A stretch of DNA of 60,427 bases from Avidesulfovibrio sp964369685 (GTDB lineage: Bacteria > Desulfobacterota > Desulfovibrionia > Desulfovibrionales > Desulfovibrionaceae): the NCBI GenBank assembly GCA_964369685.1, contig CAYJFB010000015.1, positions 1-60,427 on the forward strand, written 5' to 3'. The translations under genes were made by a program, and so were the position numbers. Below, in pieces: positions 17,356-25,515 of this stretch. The number at the start of each line of letters is the position of its first letter. Within the stretch, counting starts at the first letter, position 1. Below the pieces are notes generated by a model. It did no database searches and had not been told where the DNA came from. It saw nothing but the letters and a program-made list of their open reading frames with translations.

Positions 17356-19587
17356 ATGGAACAGGTCACACTTTTTTCTTCTGTCGCCGCTGCAACGGCG
17401 GAAACGGTCAGTGTACGCGGTACACTTGAGCGTGTTGTCTTTCACAATGCTGAGAATGGATACACTGTCTTTCGGTTGCGTCCCGAAGGCAAAAACGAGA
17501 ACGACATAGTCACAGTTGTCGGACATATGGTGTCACCGCAAAGCGGCGCTTTTGTTATGGTGTACGGTATGTTTGTCAATAATCCAAAATTTGGCCGTCA
17601 ATTCAAAATGGAACGTTGCGAAACGGTCTTGCCGAGCTCTGTTGACGGCATTCGCATGTATCTTTCTTCAGGCTTGATCAAGGGCATCGGCAAAGGTCTT
17701 GCCACACGCATTGTTGACAAATTCGGCGAACAAACACTGAATATTTTAGATACCGATCCACAACAGTTATTAAAAGTCTCCGGTATCAGTTTGGCAAAAC
17801 TTGAAACAATTCAAACCTGCTGGGAAGAACACCAAGGCATTCGTGAACTCATGCTTTTTTTACAACCGCATGACATTGGTGTGGCCTATGCCGTACGCAT
17901 GTATCGCCATTACGGCGCACAAGCTTTGAGTATTGTGCGCGACAATCCATACCGTTTAGCCATGGATATTCGCGGCATAGGATTCCTTACGGCAGACGCT
18001 TTGGCAAGTAAACTCGGTTTTGAAAAAGATAATGCCTTACGAGCACAAGCAGGCACATTATACACACTCTTACGCTTAGTCGATGACGGACACGTTTATT
18101 ATCCGCGTGAAGGGTTGATCCTCAAAACAACAGAACAACTTGATATTCGCGCAGATCTCGTTGAGGAGGCCATCACACAACTTGAACATGAAGAACGGAT
18201 TGTTCTTGAAGATTTGAACGGCGAGACGGGGGTATATATCAGTCGGTTTCATCACTGCGAAGCGAAGCTTGCCCATTATCTTAAACGCATCTTACATTCA
18301 CCGAAATCCGTACGCTTCTCAGATAACGATGATGACATATTACCCCAAGTCGTCAAAGAGGTTGTCGAAAAAATGCCCATGGCCTTGGCACCGGAACAAC
18401 TTGAAGCAGTCAAAACAGCCGCAAAAGCAAAAATGATGATCCTTACAGGCGGTCCCGGAACAGGAAAAACAACAATCTTAAAAGCCATTATTGACGTCTT
18501 TGCAGCACGTAAAGCTAAAATACTGCTGGCAGCACCGACAGGACGTGCGGCAAAACGCATGTCTGAAACCTGTCGTCGAGAAGCGCGTACCATTCACCGT
18601 TTGTTGGAATACAGCCCCAAAGAAGACGGTTTTGCACGCAATGAAGACAATCCGTTGACCTGTGGTTTACTTGTTGTTGATGAAGCATCGATGATGGATG
18701 TTTTATTGGCGTATCATTTATTAAAAGCGACACCGCTTGGCGCGACGGTCTTGTTTGTGGGCGATGTTCACCAGTTGCCGTCTGTCGGCCCGGGAAATGT
18801 ATTGCGTGATTTTATCACATCAGGAGCGATGCCTGTTGTGGAGCTTGTGGATGTGTTTCGACAAGCGGCAAGCAGTGCGATTGTTTGTAACGCGCACATG
18901 ATCAATAAAGGAGAAATGCCGACACTTGAGTCGTCAAAAGAACGCCTTTCAGACTTTTATTTTATGCGTCAGAATGATCCCGAACGCGTGCTTGAAACCA
19001 TTGTCGAATTGGTGCGTCATCACATTCCACGTCGTTTTGGTCTTGATCCTGTTGAAGACATTCAAGTGTTGGCGCCTATGCACAAAGGCACCGTCGGTTC
19101 TGCCAACCTCAATCAACGTTTGCAAGAAGCACTCAACCCCAACGCCGAAGGCGTACAACGCGGCGAACGCGTGTTTCGTTGCGGCGACAAAGTCATGCAA
19201 ATCCGAAACAACTATGATAAAGACGTCTATAACGGTGATATAGGCCGCATTTCTTTTGTTGACGCCAAAGAACGTCTTGTCGGTGTTTGCTATGACGAAC
19301 GTCTTGTCAGTTACGAATTTGAAGAATTGGATGAGATCGTCACAGCCTATGCCATATCCATTCACAAATCGCAAGGTTCTGAATATCCGGCAGTGGTGAT
19401 TCCTTTATTAACGCAACATTATATGCTTTTACAACGTAATCTTGTGTATACCGGTGTCACTCGCGGTAAACAACTTGTTGTGCTGATAGGAGAATCAAAA
19501 GCGTTACATATGGCTATAAAAAACAATCGTATGCTCAAACGTTTCACATGGCTTGCCAAACGGTTGCAACATGTTGACGGTTTATAA
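17356..19587 (+). CDS. recD2: RecD2-type ATP-dependent DNA helicase
   Basis: 5'-3' superfamily 1B helicase acting in DNA repair without RecBC. 743 residues: N-terminal OB-like region (RGTLERVVFHNAENGYTVFR), helix-hairpin-helix pair (GLIKGIGKGLATRIVDKFG and GIGFLTADALASKLG), Walker A GGPGTGKT at 365-372, Walker B VVDEASMMD, motif III VGDVHQLPSVGPGN, and C-terminal motifs AYAISIHKSQGSEYPAV and TGVTRGKQL. The open frame extends upstream through the repeat element to 16972, but homology starts at the ATG at 17356. No convincing ribosome site precedes it, so the start is the weakest point. Confidence 0.94.
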   Translation: MEQVTLFSSVAAATAETVSVRGTLERVVFHNAENGYTVFRLRPEGKNENDIVTVVGHMVSPQSGAFVMVYGMFVNNPKFGRQFKMERCETVLPSSVDGIRMYLSSGLIKGIGKGLATRIVDKFGEQTLNILDTDPQQLLKVSGISLAKLETIQTCWEEHQGIRELMLFLQPHDIGVAYAVRMYRHYGAQALSIVRDNPYRLAMDIRGIGFLTADALASKLGFEKDNALRAQAGTLYTLLRLVDDGHVYYPREGLILKTTEQLDIRADLVEEAITQLEHEERIVLEDLNGETGVYISRFHHCEAKLAHYLKRILHSPKSVRFSDNDDDILPQVVKEVVEKMPMALAPEQLEAVKTAAKAKMMILTGGPGTGKTTILKAIIDVFAARKAKILLAAPTGRAAKRMSETCRREARTIHRLLEYSPKEDGFARNEDNPLTCGLLVVDEASMMDVLLAYHLLKATPLGATVLFVGDVHQLPSVGPGNVLRDFITSGAMPVVELVDVFRQAASSAIVCNAHMINKGEMPTLESSKERLSDFYFMRQNDPERVLETIVELVRHHIPRRFGLDPVEDIQVLAPMHKGTVGSANLNQRLQEALNPNAEGVQRGERVFRCGDKVMQIRNNYDKDVYNGDIGRISFVDAKERLVGVCYDERLVSYEFEELDEIVTAYAISIHKSQGSEYPAVVIPLLTQHYMLLQRNLVYTGVTRGKQLVVLIGESKALHMAIKNNRMLKRFTWLAKRLQHVDGL

Positions 19588-19629
19588 AATATTTTTAATA
19601 ATACAATAAAAGAACTTTGATGCTCCCCC

Positions 19630-19688
19630 AAAAAAAGATAAACGGGCTTTGTGATTGTATAGATACATACATGATCAGAAAGCCCGTT
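19630..19688 (-). terminator. terminator of the Ca2+/Na+ exchanger gene
   Basis: Arms AACGGGCTTT at 19641-19650 and AAAGCCCGTT at 19679-19688 with partial pairing inside the loop. On the minus strand the stem is followed by TATCTTTTTTTGG, a proper U-tract, so it terminates the exchanger transcript. It lies between convergent recD2 and exchanger genes. Confidence 0.7.
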
Positions 19689-19727
19689 CACACTTAATGC
19701 AAAGAAAACAAAAAGAAAACAGCGTCA

Positions 19728-19943
19728 AACGCGTCGCAGACAAAACCACCTACGAAAGTCTTGCTTCAAAAACACCATATACCAACCATGCCGTATAGGC
19801 GACATATGTAAACACAAGCAAGCCCCCTTCAAAACAACGCGTCGCAGACAAAACCACCTACGAAAGTCTTGCTTCAAAAACACCATATACCAACCATGCC
19901 GTATAGGCGACATATGTAAACACAAGCAAGCCCCCTTCAAAAC
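19728..19943. repeat. perfect 108-bp tandem duplication at the 3' end of the exchanger gene
   Basis: Unit 19728-19835 is identical base for base to 19836-19943, both starting AACGCGTCGCAGAC. The copy at 19836-19943 contains the real last 28 codons and stop of the exchanger gene; the other copy lies past the stop. Identity without any substitution means a very recent event or an assembly artefact. Confidence 0.95.
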
Positions 19944-20850
19944 GATTGATTGACGCCTCTCCTTTGAAACGAAAACCAAAAACAAACAGCGAAAGAGTGA
20001 GTCCTGCCATCACAAGCATGTCTCGTTGTAAGACTTCAGACCCAACGGCAAGCGGATGAATGGCACCCGCTATACCAACAACAGCCAGCGTGTTAAACAA
20101 GTTTGAACCAAGCACATTGCCAAGCGCAATATCGTGCTCCCCCTTACGGGTAGCAACGAGAGAAGAGGCCAATTCCGGCAACGATGTGCCGATAGCCACA
20201 ACGGTCAAACCAATAATGAGATCATCAACGCCAAAGGCCTGTGCAAGTTCTACAGCACCCCAAACCAACAATCTGGAGCTGAGAATCAAAAAAGCTAACC
20301 CCACTAAAAGCCAAAAAAACGCTTTTTTTAAGGGCATGCCACTCACTTCAGAAACATTTTCTTCAACAACCGTTGCTTCAGATTCATGCAAAGTCGCAGA
20401 AGAACGCATCCCCTGCCACACGCTCCAACCCATAATCATAAAAAACACAACAAGCAAAATAACGGCATCAAAACGAGTTATTTGTCCGTCCCAAATCTGC
20501 CATGCCGCAAGAACGGTGATCCCTGCAAGGATCGGCAATTCCTTACGCATGACTTGACGATGCACTTTAATGGGACTAAGCAGTGCGGTCAGTCCTAAAA
20601 TGAGTGCAATATTCGTGATATTTGAACCATAGGCATTGCCTAATGCAATACCGGGATTGCCTTGTGAAGCTGCCAAAGCAGAAACAAGCATCTCCGGTGC
20701 AGATGTGCCAAAACCAACAACAACCATGCCTATCAACAATGTGGGCATGCCAAAATGGTGTGCCGTCGCGGCAGCACCTTCAACAAACTTATCGGCACTC
20801 CATACAAGCAAAACCAAACCAACCAACACCGCAATTATGGGAAAAATCAT
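19858..20850 (-). CDS. calcium/sodium antiporter (CaCA family, YrbG/CaxA type)
   Basis: Inner-membrane cation exchanger. 330 residues with about ten hydrophobic helices and the two inverted alpha repeats of the family: GFGTSAPEMLVSALAA with GNAYGSNITNIALILG in the first half, and AIGTSLPELASSLVAT with GNVLGSNLFNTLAVVG in the second. A charged cytoplasmic loop (HESEATVVEENVSEVSG) separates the halves. Start ATG at 20850 with AAGG upstream. The 3' end is embedded in a 108-bp tandem duplication that leaves the protein sequence unchanged. Exact ion pair cannot be told from sequence. Confidence 0.92.
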   Translation of the reverse strand: MIFPIIAVLVGLVLLVWSADKFVEGAAATAHHFGMPTLLIGMVVVGFGTSAPEMLVSALAASQGNPGIALGNAYGSNITNIALILGLTALLSPIKVHRQVMRKELPILAGITVLAAWQIWDGQITRFDAVILLVVFFMIMGWSVWQGMRSSATLHESEATVVEENVSEVSGMPLKKAFFWLLVGLAFLILSSRLLVWGAVELAQAFGVDDLIIGLTVVAIGTSLPELASSLVATRKGEHDIALGNVLGSNLFNTLAVVGIAGAIHPLAVGSEVLQRDMLVMAGLTLSLFVFGFRFKGEASINRFEGGLLVFTYVAYTAWLVYGVFEARLS

Positions 20851-21060
20851 CGAATCAGCCTTTTTTATATATCATTACATTGCAGTATGTTGTATAGCGC
20901 CATTACATCATCGCGTCAAGTCTGATATGTTTTGGCAATAAAAAATCAATATGATATATAACTGAAAAAAACACATAAAGCTTCATATAAAGATAACCGC
21001 AAAGGCATTCTTCACATCAAAACTCCCCAAAAAATGTGTTCAATATATGGATTTTTCAAT

Positions 21061-21768
21061 ATGCGAAAACAATTTCTTTTTTTTACATATGAAAATATAA
21101 CGATTACCTATGAATTACACATGATGCATAGAAAAACAATTGAAATTTCAGTGCATCCAGACGCATTTGTGATTGTTAAAGCACCTTTAAAATGTGCTAT
21201 TCATACAATTGAAGAACGTGTTTATAAAAAAGCTGCATGGATTATAAAACATATGAATACGGCTATGCAAAAAAAATTACAATACAAAGAAAAAAGCTAC
21301 GCAGACGGAGAAGAACATGTGTATTTAGGAAAAAAATATTACCTGAATACTATCAGTTCAGAAAAAAATACAATTTATATTAAAAATGAGTATCTTTTTA
21401 TAGAAAAAAATGATACAAACACTCAAAAAATAAAAGAATATTTAGATATATGGTATATCGAACAGGCTAAACACATTTTTCCACAACTATATGCTATAAG
21501 TTTAAACAAATTTAGCCAATATAACATAGTACAGCCAAAATTAAAAATAAGAACCATGAAAACGCGGTGGGGAAGCTATTCAACAAAAGGTACGATAACA
21601 CTCAATACACAACTTATTTTTTATCCAAAAATATGTATTGAATATGTCATTATTCATGAATTGTGTCACATATTTCATCTCCATCATGATGCAGCGTTTT
21701 ATAATTTGTTACAAGCTGTTTTACCGGATTGGAAAGAACGAAAAAGAATGTTAAAAGAATTCTTGTAA
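21061..21768 (+). CDS. YgjP-like (DUF45) metal-dependent hydrolase
   Basis: Predicted zinc metallopeptidase of the SprT/WLM-like YgjP group; cellular role unclear. 235 residues from ATG 21061 (an earlier ATG at 21034 is possible; neither has a clear ribosome site). Motifs: TRWGSYSTKGTITLN, then HELCH (HExxH) with nearby HLHHDAAFY and PDWKERKRML, as in the family. Base composition is clearly more AT-rich than neighbours and codons are A/T-ending, suggesting transfer or relaxed expression. Stands alone between two non-coding stretches. In other genomes such genes often sit beside type I restriction genes; none is here. Confidence 0.85.
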   Translation: MRKQFLFFTYENITITYELHMMHRKTIEISVHPDAFVIVKAPLKCAIHTIEERVYKKAAWIIKHMNTAMQKKLQYKEKSYADGEEHVYLGKKYYLNTISSEKNTIYIKNEYLFIEKNDTNTQKIKEYLDIWYIEQAKHIFPQLYAISLNKFSQYNIVQPKLKIRTMKTRWGSYSTKGTITLNTQLIFYPKICIEYVIIHELCHIFHLHHDAAFYNLLQAVLPDWKERKRMLKEFL

Positions 21769-21946
21769 TATTTGCCATAATATTGAAACGAATAAAAAAT
21801 AATGAAGTAACCGGTAGAAAAAATTCATATTTTTTTACTAATATCATAAAACTTTTTATTATATTCTTTAATTTGTGCTGACATGAAAAATAGAAAAATT
21901 TATATTTGAAAAAGATAGAAAAATTGTTTCGTCATAACATGTTGTC

Positions 21947-22013
21947 GTCAAGAACTTCTTGACAAGCGTCTTTTTACAAGAGACAAAACAAACTGTTTGT
22001 CTTTATTTTTATT
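21947..22013 (+). promoter_or_regulatory. leader hairpins upstream of the DD-carboxypeptidase gene
   Basis: A palindrome GTCAAGAA-C-TTCTTGAC occupies 21947-21963. A second hairpin (AGACAAA at 21981-21987 with TTTGTCT at 21996-22002) is followed by a long T-rich run to about 22020. The second is terminator-like but lies only about 30 bases before the start codon; it could end transcripts from the metallopeptidase gene or attenuate the downstream gene. Confidence 0.4.
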
Positions 22014-22041
22014 CTTTTTTGTCAAATTGACGGTGAATACC

Positions 22042-23130
22042 ATGATACAATTTTCGATCGTGACCGTGCGCACATCAACACGTCCTATCATTTCCTGCCT
22101 GTTGATGTCTCTTTTGTTCAATATTCTTTTTTTTGTTGTTGCTCCCATTGTCCATGCCGCTCCGGAAGATTGGGCAGTCAATGTACGAGGCGCCACACTC
22201 ATTGATGCCAAGACAGGAAAAATTCTTTTTGAACAACGCGCAGGACACCAAATTGCACCGGCTTCATTGACTAAAGTTGTTTCTATGTTTGTGGCACTCG
22301 ATGCCGTCAAAGCCGGCAAAAAAAAGCTGAACACAAAAGTTAAAATCAGTAAAACAGCCGCCAAGCAAGGCGGATCAAGCATGAACTTAAAAGCCGGTGA
22401 ATACGTGACACTCAACCGCCTCCTCTATGGTATGGCTATTTCGTCAGGAAACGATGCCGCCTATGCCGTAGCCGAACACGTCGGTGGTTCACACAAGAAT
22501 TTTGTGAAACTGATGAATCAAAAAGTTAAAAAATTGGGAGCCAAAAATACCGTTTTTTATAATGCTCATGGCCTGCCCGCCAAAGGTCAACTTACCACAG
22601 CACGCGATATGGCACGAATTGCCGCCGCATATCTTAAAACACACCCCTCTTCCTTAAAATATCATAGAGGAAAAACTTTGACCCATCATGGCGTTCGAAC
22701 CACAAACAAAAATCCGCTCTTAAAAGACTTTCCCGGGGCGGACGGTTTGAAAACCGGTTTTGTCAATGCCTCAGGCTATAACATCATTGCCACAGTCAAA
22801 CGCGGCAATACGCGCCTTATCGGTGTCAACTTGGGTGCCGTTAATTCAAAAATTCGTTCAAAAGAAATCAATCGTTTAATGAAAGCCGGCTTTGAAGCCC
22901 CCAAAAAAAAACTGACAGTCACACAATATTTGCTTAATCCAAATCAAAAACCAACAAAAACGGCTATTGCAAACAAAACAACAACCACCAAAAAGCAAAC
23001 CGCTTCAGTATCGAAAAAACCAACAAAAACAATACAAAAATCTTCCGGCAGTACAAAGCAACCGTCAAAAGTCTCCACAAAAACCGTGGCTTCACAAGAC
23101 GGCGAATGGACATCTTTCGGTTCATTATAA
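22042..23130 (+). CDS. D-alanyl-D-alanine carboxypeptidase (peptidase family S11)
   Basis: Periplasmic penicillin-binding protein that trims the terminal D-Ala of peptidoglycan stem peptides. 362 residues: signal peptide to about residue 40 (LLFNILFFVVAPIVHAA), catalytic SxxK at S75-K78 (SLTK), SGN at 135-137 and KTG at 237-239. After about residue 295 the usual beta-rich C-terminal domain and membrane amphipathic helix are replaced by a Lys/Thr/Ser-rich tail ending WTSFGSL, so the enzyme may be soluble or bind the wall by charge. ATG 22042 is preferred to 21997 because the signal peptide then has normal length. Confidence 0.93.
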   Translation: MIQFSIVTVRTSTRPIISCLLMSLLFNILFFVVAPIVHAAPEDWAVNVRGATLIDAKTGKILFEQRAGHQIAPASLTKVVSMFVALDAVKAGKKKLNTKVKISKTAAKQGGSSMNLKAGEYVTLNRLLYGMAISSGNDAAYAVAEHVGGSHKNFVKLMNQKVKKLGAKNTVFYNAHGLPAKGQLTTARDMARIAAAYLKTHPSSLKYHRGKTLTHHGVRTTNKNPLLKDFPGADGLKTGFVNASGYNIIATVKRGNTRLIGVNLGAVNSKIRSKEINRLMKAGFEAPKKKLTVTQYLLNPNQKPTKTAIANKTTTTKKQTASVSKKPTKTIQKSSGSTKQPSKVSTKTVASQDGEWTSFGSL

Positions 23131-23323
23131 TATGAAAAGACGTTGTGGTGATACAAGGTTGTCTCGATGTTCTTTTGTGCGCTACGGTTTCTTGTTTTAC
23201 GTTTGTAAATCGCCCTGCTGTACATTTTGTAGCCCCTCTCCATTTCAAAACATATCGATTTTCGATGCTGGACAGCGCTTCAAACATGCCGTACTTATCC
23301 TGTTGTTGTCATATTTATAAAGA

Positions 23324-23345
23324 GCCGGGTTCTGACCCGGCCTTT
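23324..23345 (+). terminator. short GC-rich hairpin before gatC
   Basis: GCCGGGT at 23324-23330 pairs with ACCCGGC at 23335-23341, loop TCTG, followed by CTTTCC. It likely ends the carboxypeptidase transcript, although the T-tract is short. Confidence 0.5.
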
Positions 23346-23383
23346 CCATACTCAAAAGACATTCCAGATTTTGAAGGATTACT

Positions 23384-23665
23384 ATGCTGAATCAAGAACG
23401 AATGGCGCACCTCTCTCGTCTTGCACGACTTGCCCCCGATGATGAAACCCTTCAACGTTTTGCCACACAATGTGATGATATTTTAAGTTATATGAATGTG
23501 CTGTCTGAAGTTGACACGAATGATGTCGAACCGCTCTACAGTCCTGTCAGACACCAAAACGCGTTGCGCCCCGATATCGCTGTCAAACGTCAACAGCGAG
23601 CCGATGTGCTTGCCAACGCTCCGGAAACAGACGGACAATTTTTTGTTGTGCCACGCATTGTGTAG
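23384..23665 (+). CDS. gatC: aspartyl/glutamyl-tRNA amidotransferase subunit C
   Basis: Small stabilising subunit of GatCAB, which converts Asp-tRNA-Asn and/or Glu-tRNA-Gln to the amide form. 93 residues with the conserved pattern HLSRLARLAPDDET, DILSYMNVLSEVDTNDVEP and a Cys-free C-terminus ending FFVVPRIV. AAGGA precedes the ATG. It starts the gatC-gatA pair; the gap to gatA is 63 bases. Confidence 0.93.
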   Translation: MLNQERMAHLSRLARLAPDDETLQRFATQCDDILSYMNVLSEVDTNDVEPLYSPVRHQNALRPDIAVKRQQRADVLANAPETDGQFFVVPRIV

Positions 23666-23728
23666 ATCTACCCTACATAACAGGCGTTCTTATCCATTGC
23701 CCTGACACGTGTTTTTATCGAGGATACC

Positions 23729-25198
23729 ATGTCCGAATTCTATACATATTCATTGAAGACAATTCGTACACAACTACTCTCCGGTGCCGTGAAGGCCGAA
23801 GAGGTTGTACAAAGCTGTTTGGCACGCATCAAAGAAACAGAACCAAAAATAAATGCCCTTCTTGCACTTCGTGAAGAAGAAGCCCTTGCCGAAGCACGTT
23901 TGCTCGACAGCACCCCCCCTGATCCCACAAAGCCGCTTTTTGGCATCCCTGTCACTGTGAAAGATCTGCTTGCAACAAAAGGCACAGCCACTACGGCAGG
24001 CTCACGGATTTTAGAAAACTTTGTCCCCTTCTATGATGCGTGTGTGGTTGAAAAACTCAAGGCCGCAGGAGCCATTGTTTTGGCAAAAAACAACATGGAT
24101 GAGTTTGCTATGGGGTCTTCAACCGAAAACTCGGCATACGGAGCCACACACAACCCACGCGATCTCACCGCAATTCCCGGCGGATCCAGTGGCGGTTCGG
24201 CTGCCAGTGTTGCCGCCGAGCAATGTTTTGCCTCATTGGGTACAGACACCGGTGGATCCATTCGTCAACCGGCCTCTCATTGCGGCTGTGTCGGTTTAAA
24301 GCCGTCTTACGGACGCGTATCTCGGTATGGTGTGATTGCCTATGGTTCTTCTCTTGATCAGGTGGGACCGTTAACACGCACCGTGGAAGATTGTGCGATT
24401 GTCTTTGGTGTGATTGCAGGACATGATCCGCGTGACAGCACATCTGATCCTCGTTCAGCTCCCGATCAGCAAACCCTTGCCGAAGCATTAAAACGTCATG
24501 ACTTAAAAGGATTGCGTGTTGGCGTTCCGCGTGATTTCATGGATGCCGAAGGGCTTGATCCCGAAGTGTCCGCAGCCTGCCATAAAGCCCTTGAGATGGC
24601 ACAACAACTGGGTGCCGAAGCTGTCGATGTGACATTGCCTCGTGCAACACGTCACGCCATTGCCTCGTATTATATCTTGGCCATGGCTGAAGCCAGCTCG
24701 AATTTGGCTCGTTATGACGGGGTGCGTTTTGGTTTGCGATCCCCAAAGGTCGAAAATCTTGAAGAACTTTATACCCAGTCACGCACACTCGGTTTCGGTG
24801 CCGAAGTACAACGGCGTATTTTACTCGGAACATATGTGCTTTCTGCAGGATATTATGATGCCTATTTCCGTAAAGCTGCACAAGTCCGCCGTCTTGTGCG
24901 TCAAGATTACCTTGATGCTTTGACGACGTGTGATTTTATGTTGGCTCCCGTGTCGCCCGTTCCTGCTTGGAATATCGGCTCAATCATTGATGATCCGCTA
25001 AAAATGTATTTAATGGATATTTTTACGGTGTCACTCAACCTTGCCGGATTACCCGGTTTAAGTATTCCTGTGGGGACAGCCAATACACGCCCTGTCGGCA
25101 TTCAACTCATTGGACGTGATTTTGATGAAAGCACCATTCTTTCTGTAGGTCATGTGCTTGAATCGGCTTTTGGCCCAATGGCATACAATAGATTATAA
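23729..25198 (+). CDS. gatA: aspartyl/glutamyl-tRNA amidotransferase subunit A
   Basis: Amidase subunit that releases ammonia from glutamine and channels it to GatB. 489 residues, the usual length. Catalytic Ser-cisSer-Lys triad: K78 in PVTVKDL, S153 in GGSSGGSAAS and S177 in GTDTGGSIRQPA. Family segments GLKPSYGRVSRYG and SIPVGT are intact. GAGGATACC precedes the ATG. gatB does not follow: transcription ends at a strong terminator 31 bases downstream, so gatB must be elsewhere. The window's tRNA-Asn may be a substrate if the organism lacks AsnRS. Confidence 0.96.
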   Translation: MSEFYTYSLKTIRTQLLSGAVKAEEVVQSCLARIKETEPKINALLALREEEALAEARLLDSTPPDPTKPLFGIPVTVKDLLATKGTATTAGSRILENFVPFYDACVVEKLKAAGAIVLAKNNMDEFAMGSSTENSAYGATHNPRDLTAIPGGSSGGSAASVAAEQCFASLGTDTGGSIRQPASHCGCVGLKPSYGRVSRYGVIAYGSSLDQVGPLTRTVEDCAIVFGVIAGHDPRDSTSDPRSAPDQQTLAEALKRHDLKGLRVGVPRDFMDAEGLDPEVSAACHKALEMAQQLGAEAVDVTLPRATRHAIASYYILAMAEASSNLARYDGVRFGLRSPKVENLEELYTQSRTLGFGAEVQRRILLGTYVLSAGYYDAYFRKAAQVRRLVRQDYLDALTTCDFMLAPVSPVPAWNIGSIIDDPLKMYLMDIFTVSLNLAGLPGLSIPVGTANTRPVGIQLIGRDFDESTILSVGHVLESAFGPMAYNRL

Positions 25199-25228
25199 AA
25201 ATCTTTGATTAACAAAAATCTTTACAAT

Positions 25229-25285
25229 AAGAGCACGTTTATTTTAAAAATAAAATTTTACAATGAACGTGCTCTTATCATATCT
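25229..25285 (+). terminator. terminator of gatCA
   Basis: Arms AAGAGCACGTT at 25229-25239 and AACGTGCTCTT at 25266-25276 with further A/T pairing inside, followed by ATCATATCTTTTCTT. Confidence 0.75.
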
Positions 25286-25427
25286 TTTCTTCCCTGCCTC
25301 AAAACAATACAGAAAACATATTCTACCGAACGCATCTTATATGATAAACATTGATATGTTCATCTCCTTGCGATCTTATTTATATGTAGATATTTTTTTA
25401 GATAAAAAGACTTCAGAACAAATAACA

Positions 25428-25500
25428 CTGCGGCATACAAACAATACATAAATGTTTGTGTGCCGCAGGATCAATGCGTTGGGGTAATTCCCCCAAGAAA
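25428..25500 (-). repeat. REP-like intergenic element, copy 2
   Basis: Stem CTGCGGCATACAAACA with complement TGTTTGTGTGCCGCAG (one mismatch) at about 25428-25468, then GATCAATGCGTTGGGGTAATTCCCCCAAG and an A run. It follows the 3' end of qrcD (minus strand) in the same relative orientation as copies 3 and 4 follow their genes. Confidence 0.75.
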
Positions 25501-25515
25501 AAATCAAAACACGAT

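Noticed and set aside
19725..19985. 86-residue open frame with two identical 36-residue halves
   Set aside because: It is the antisense/offset reading of the 108-bp duplication; no start site and the real gene runs in another frame.
23145..23390. 81-residue frame before gatC
   Set aside because: Crosses the hairpin and overlaps gatC; no recognisable product.
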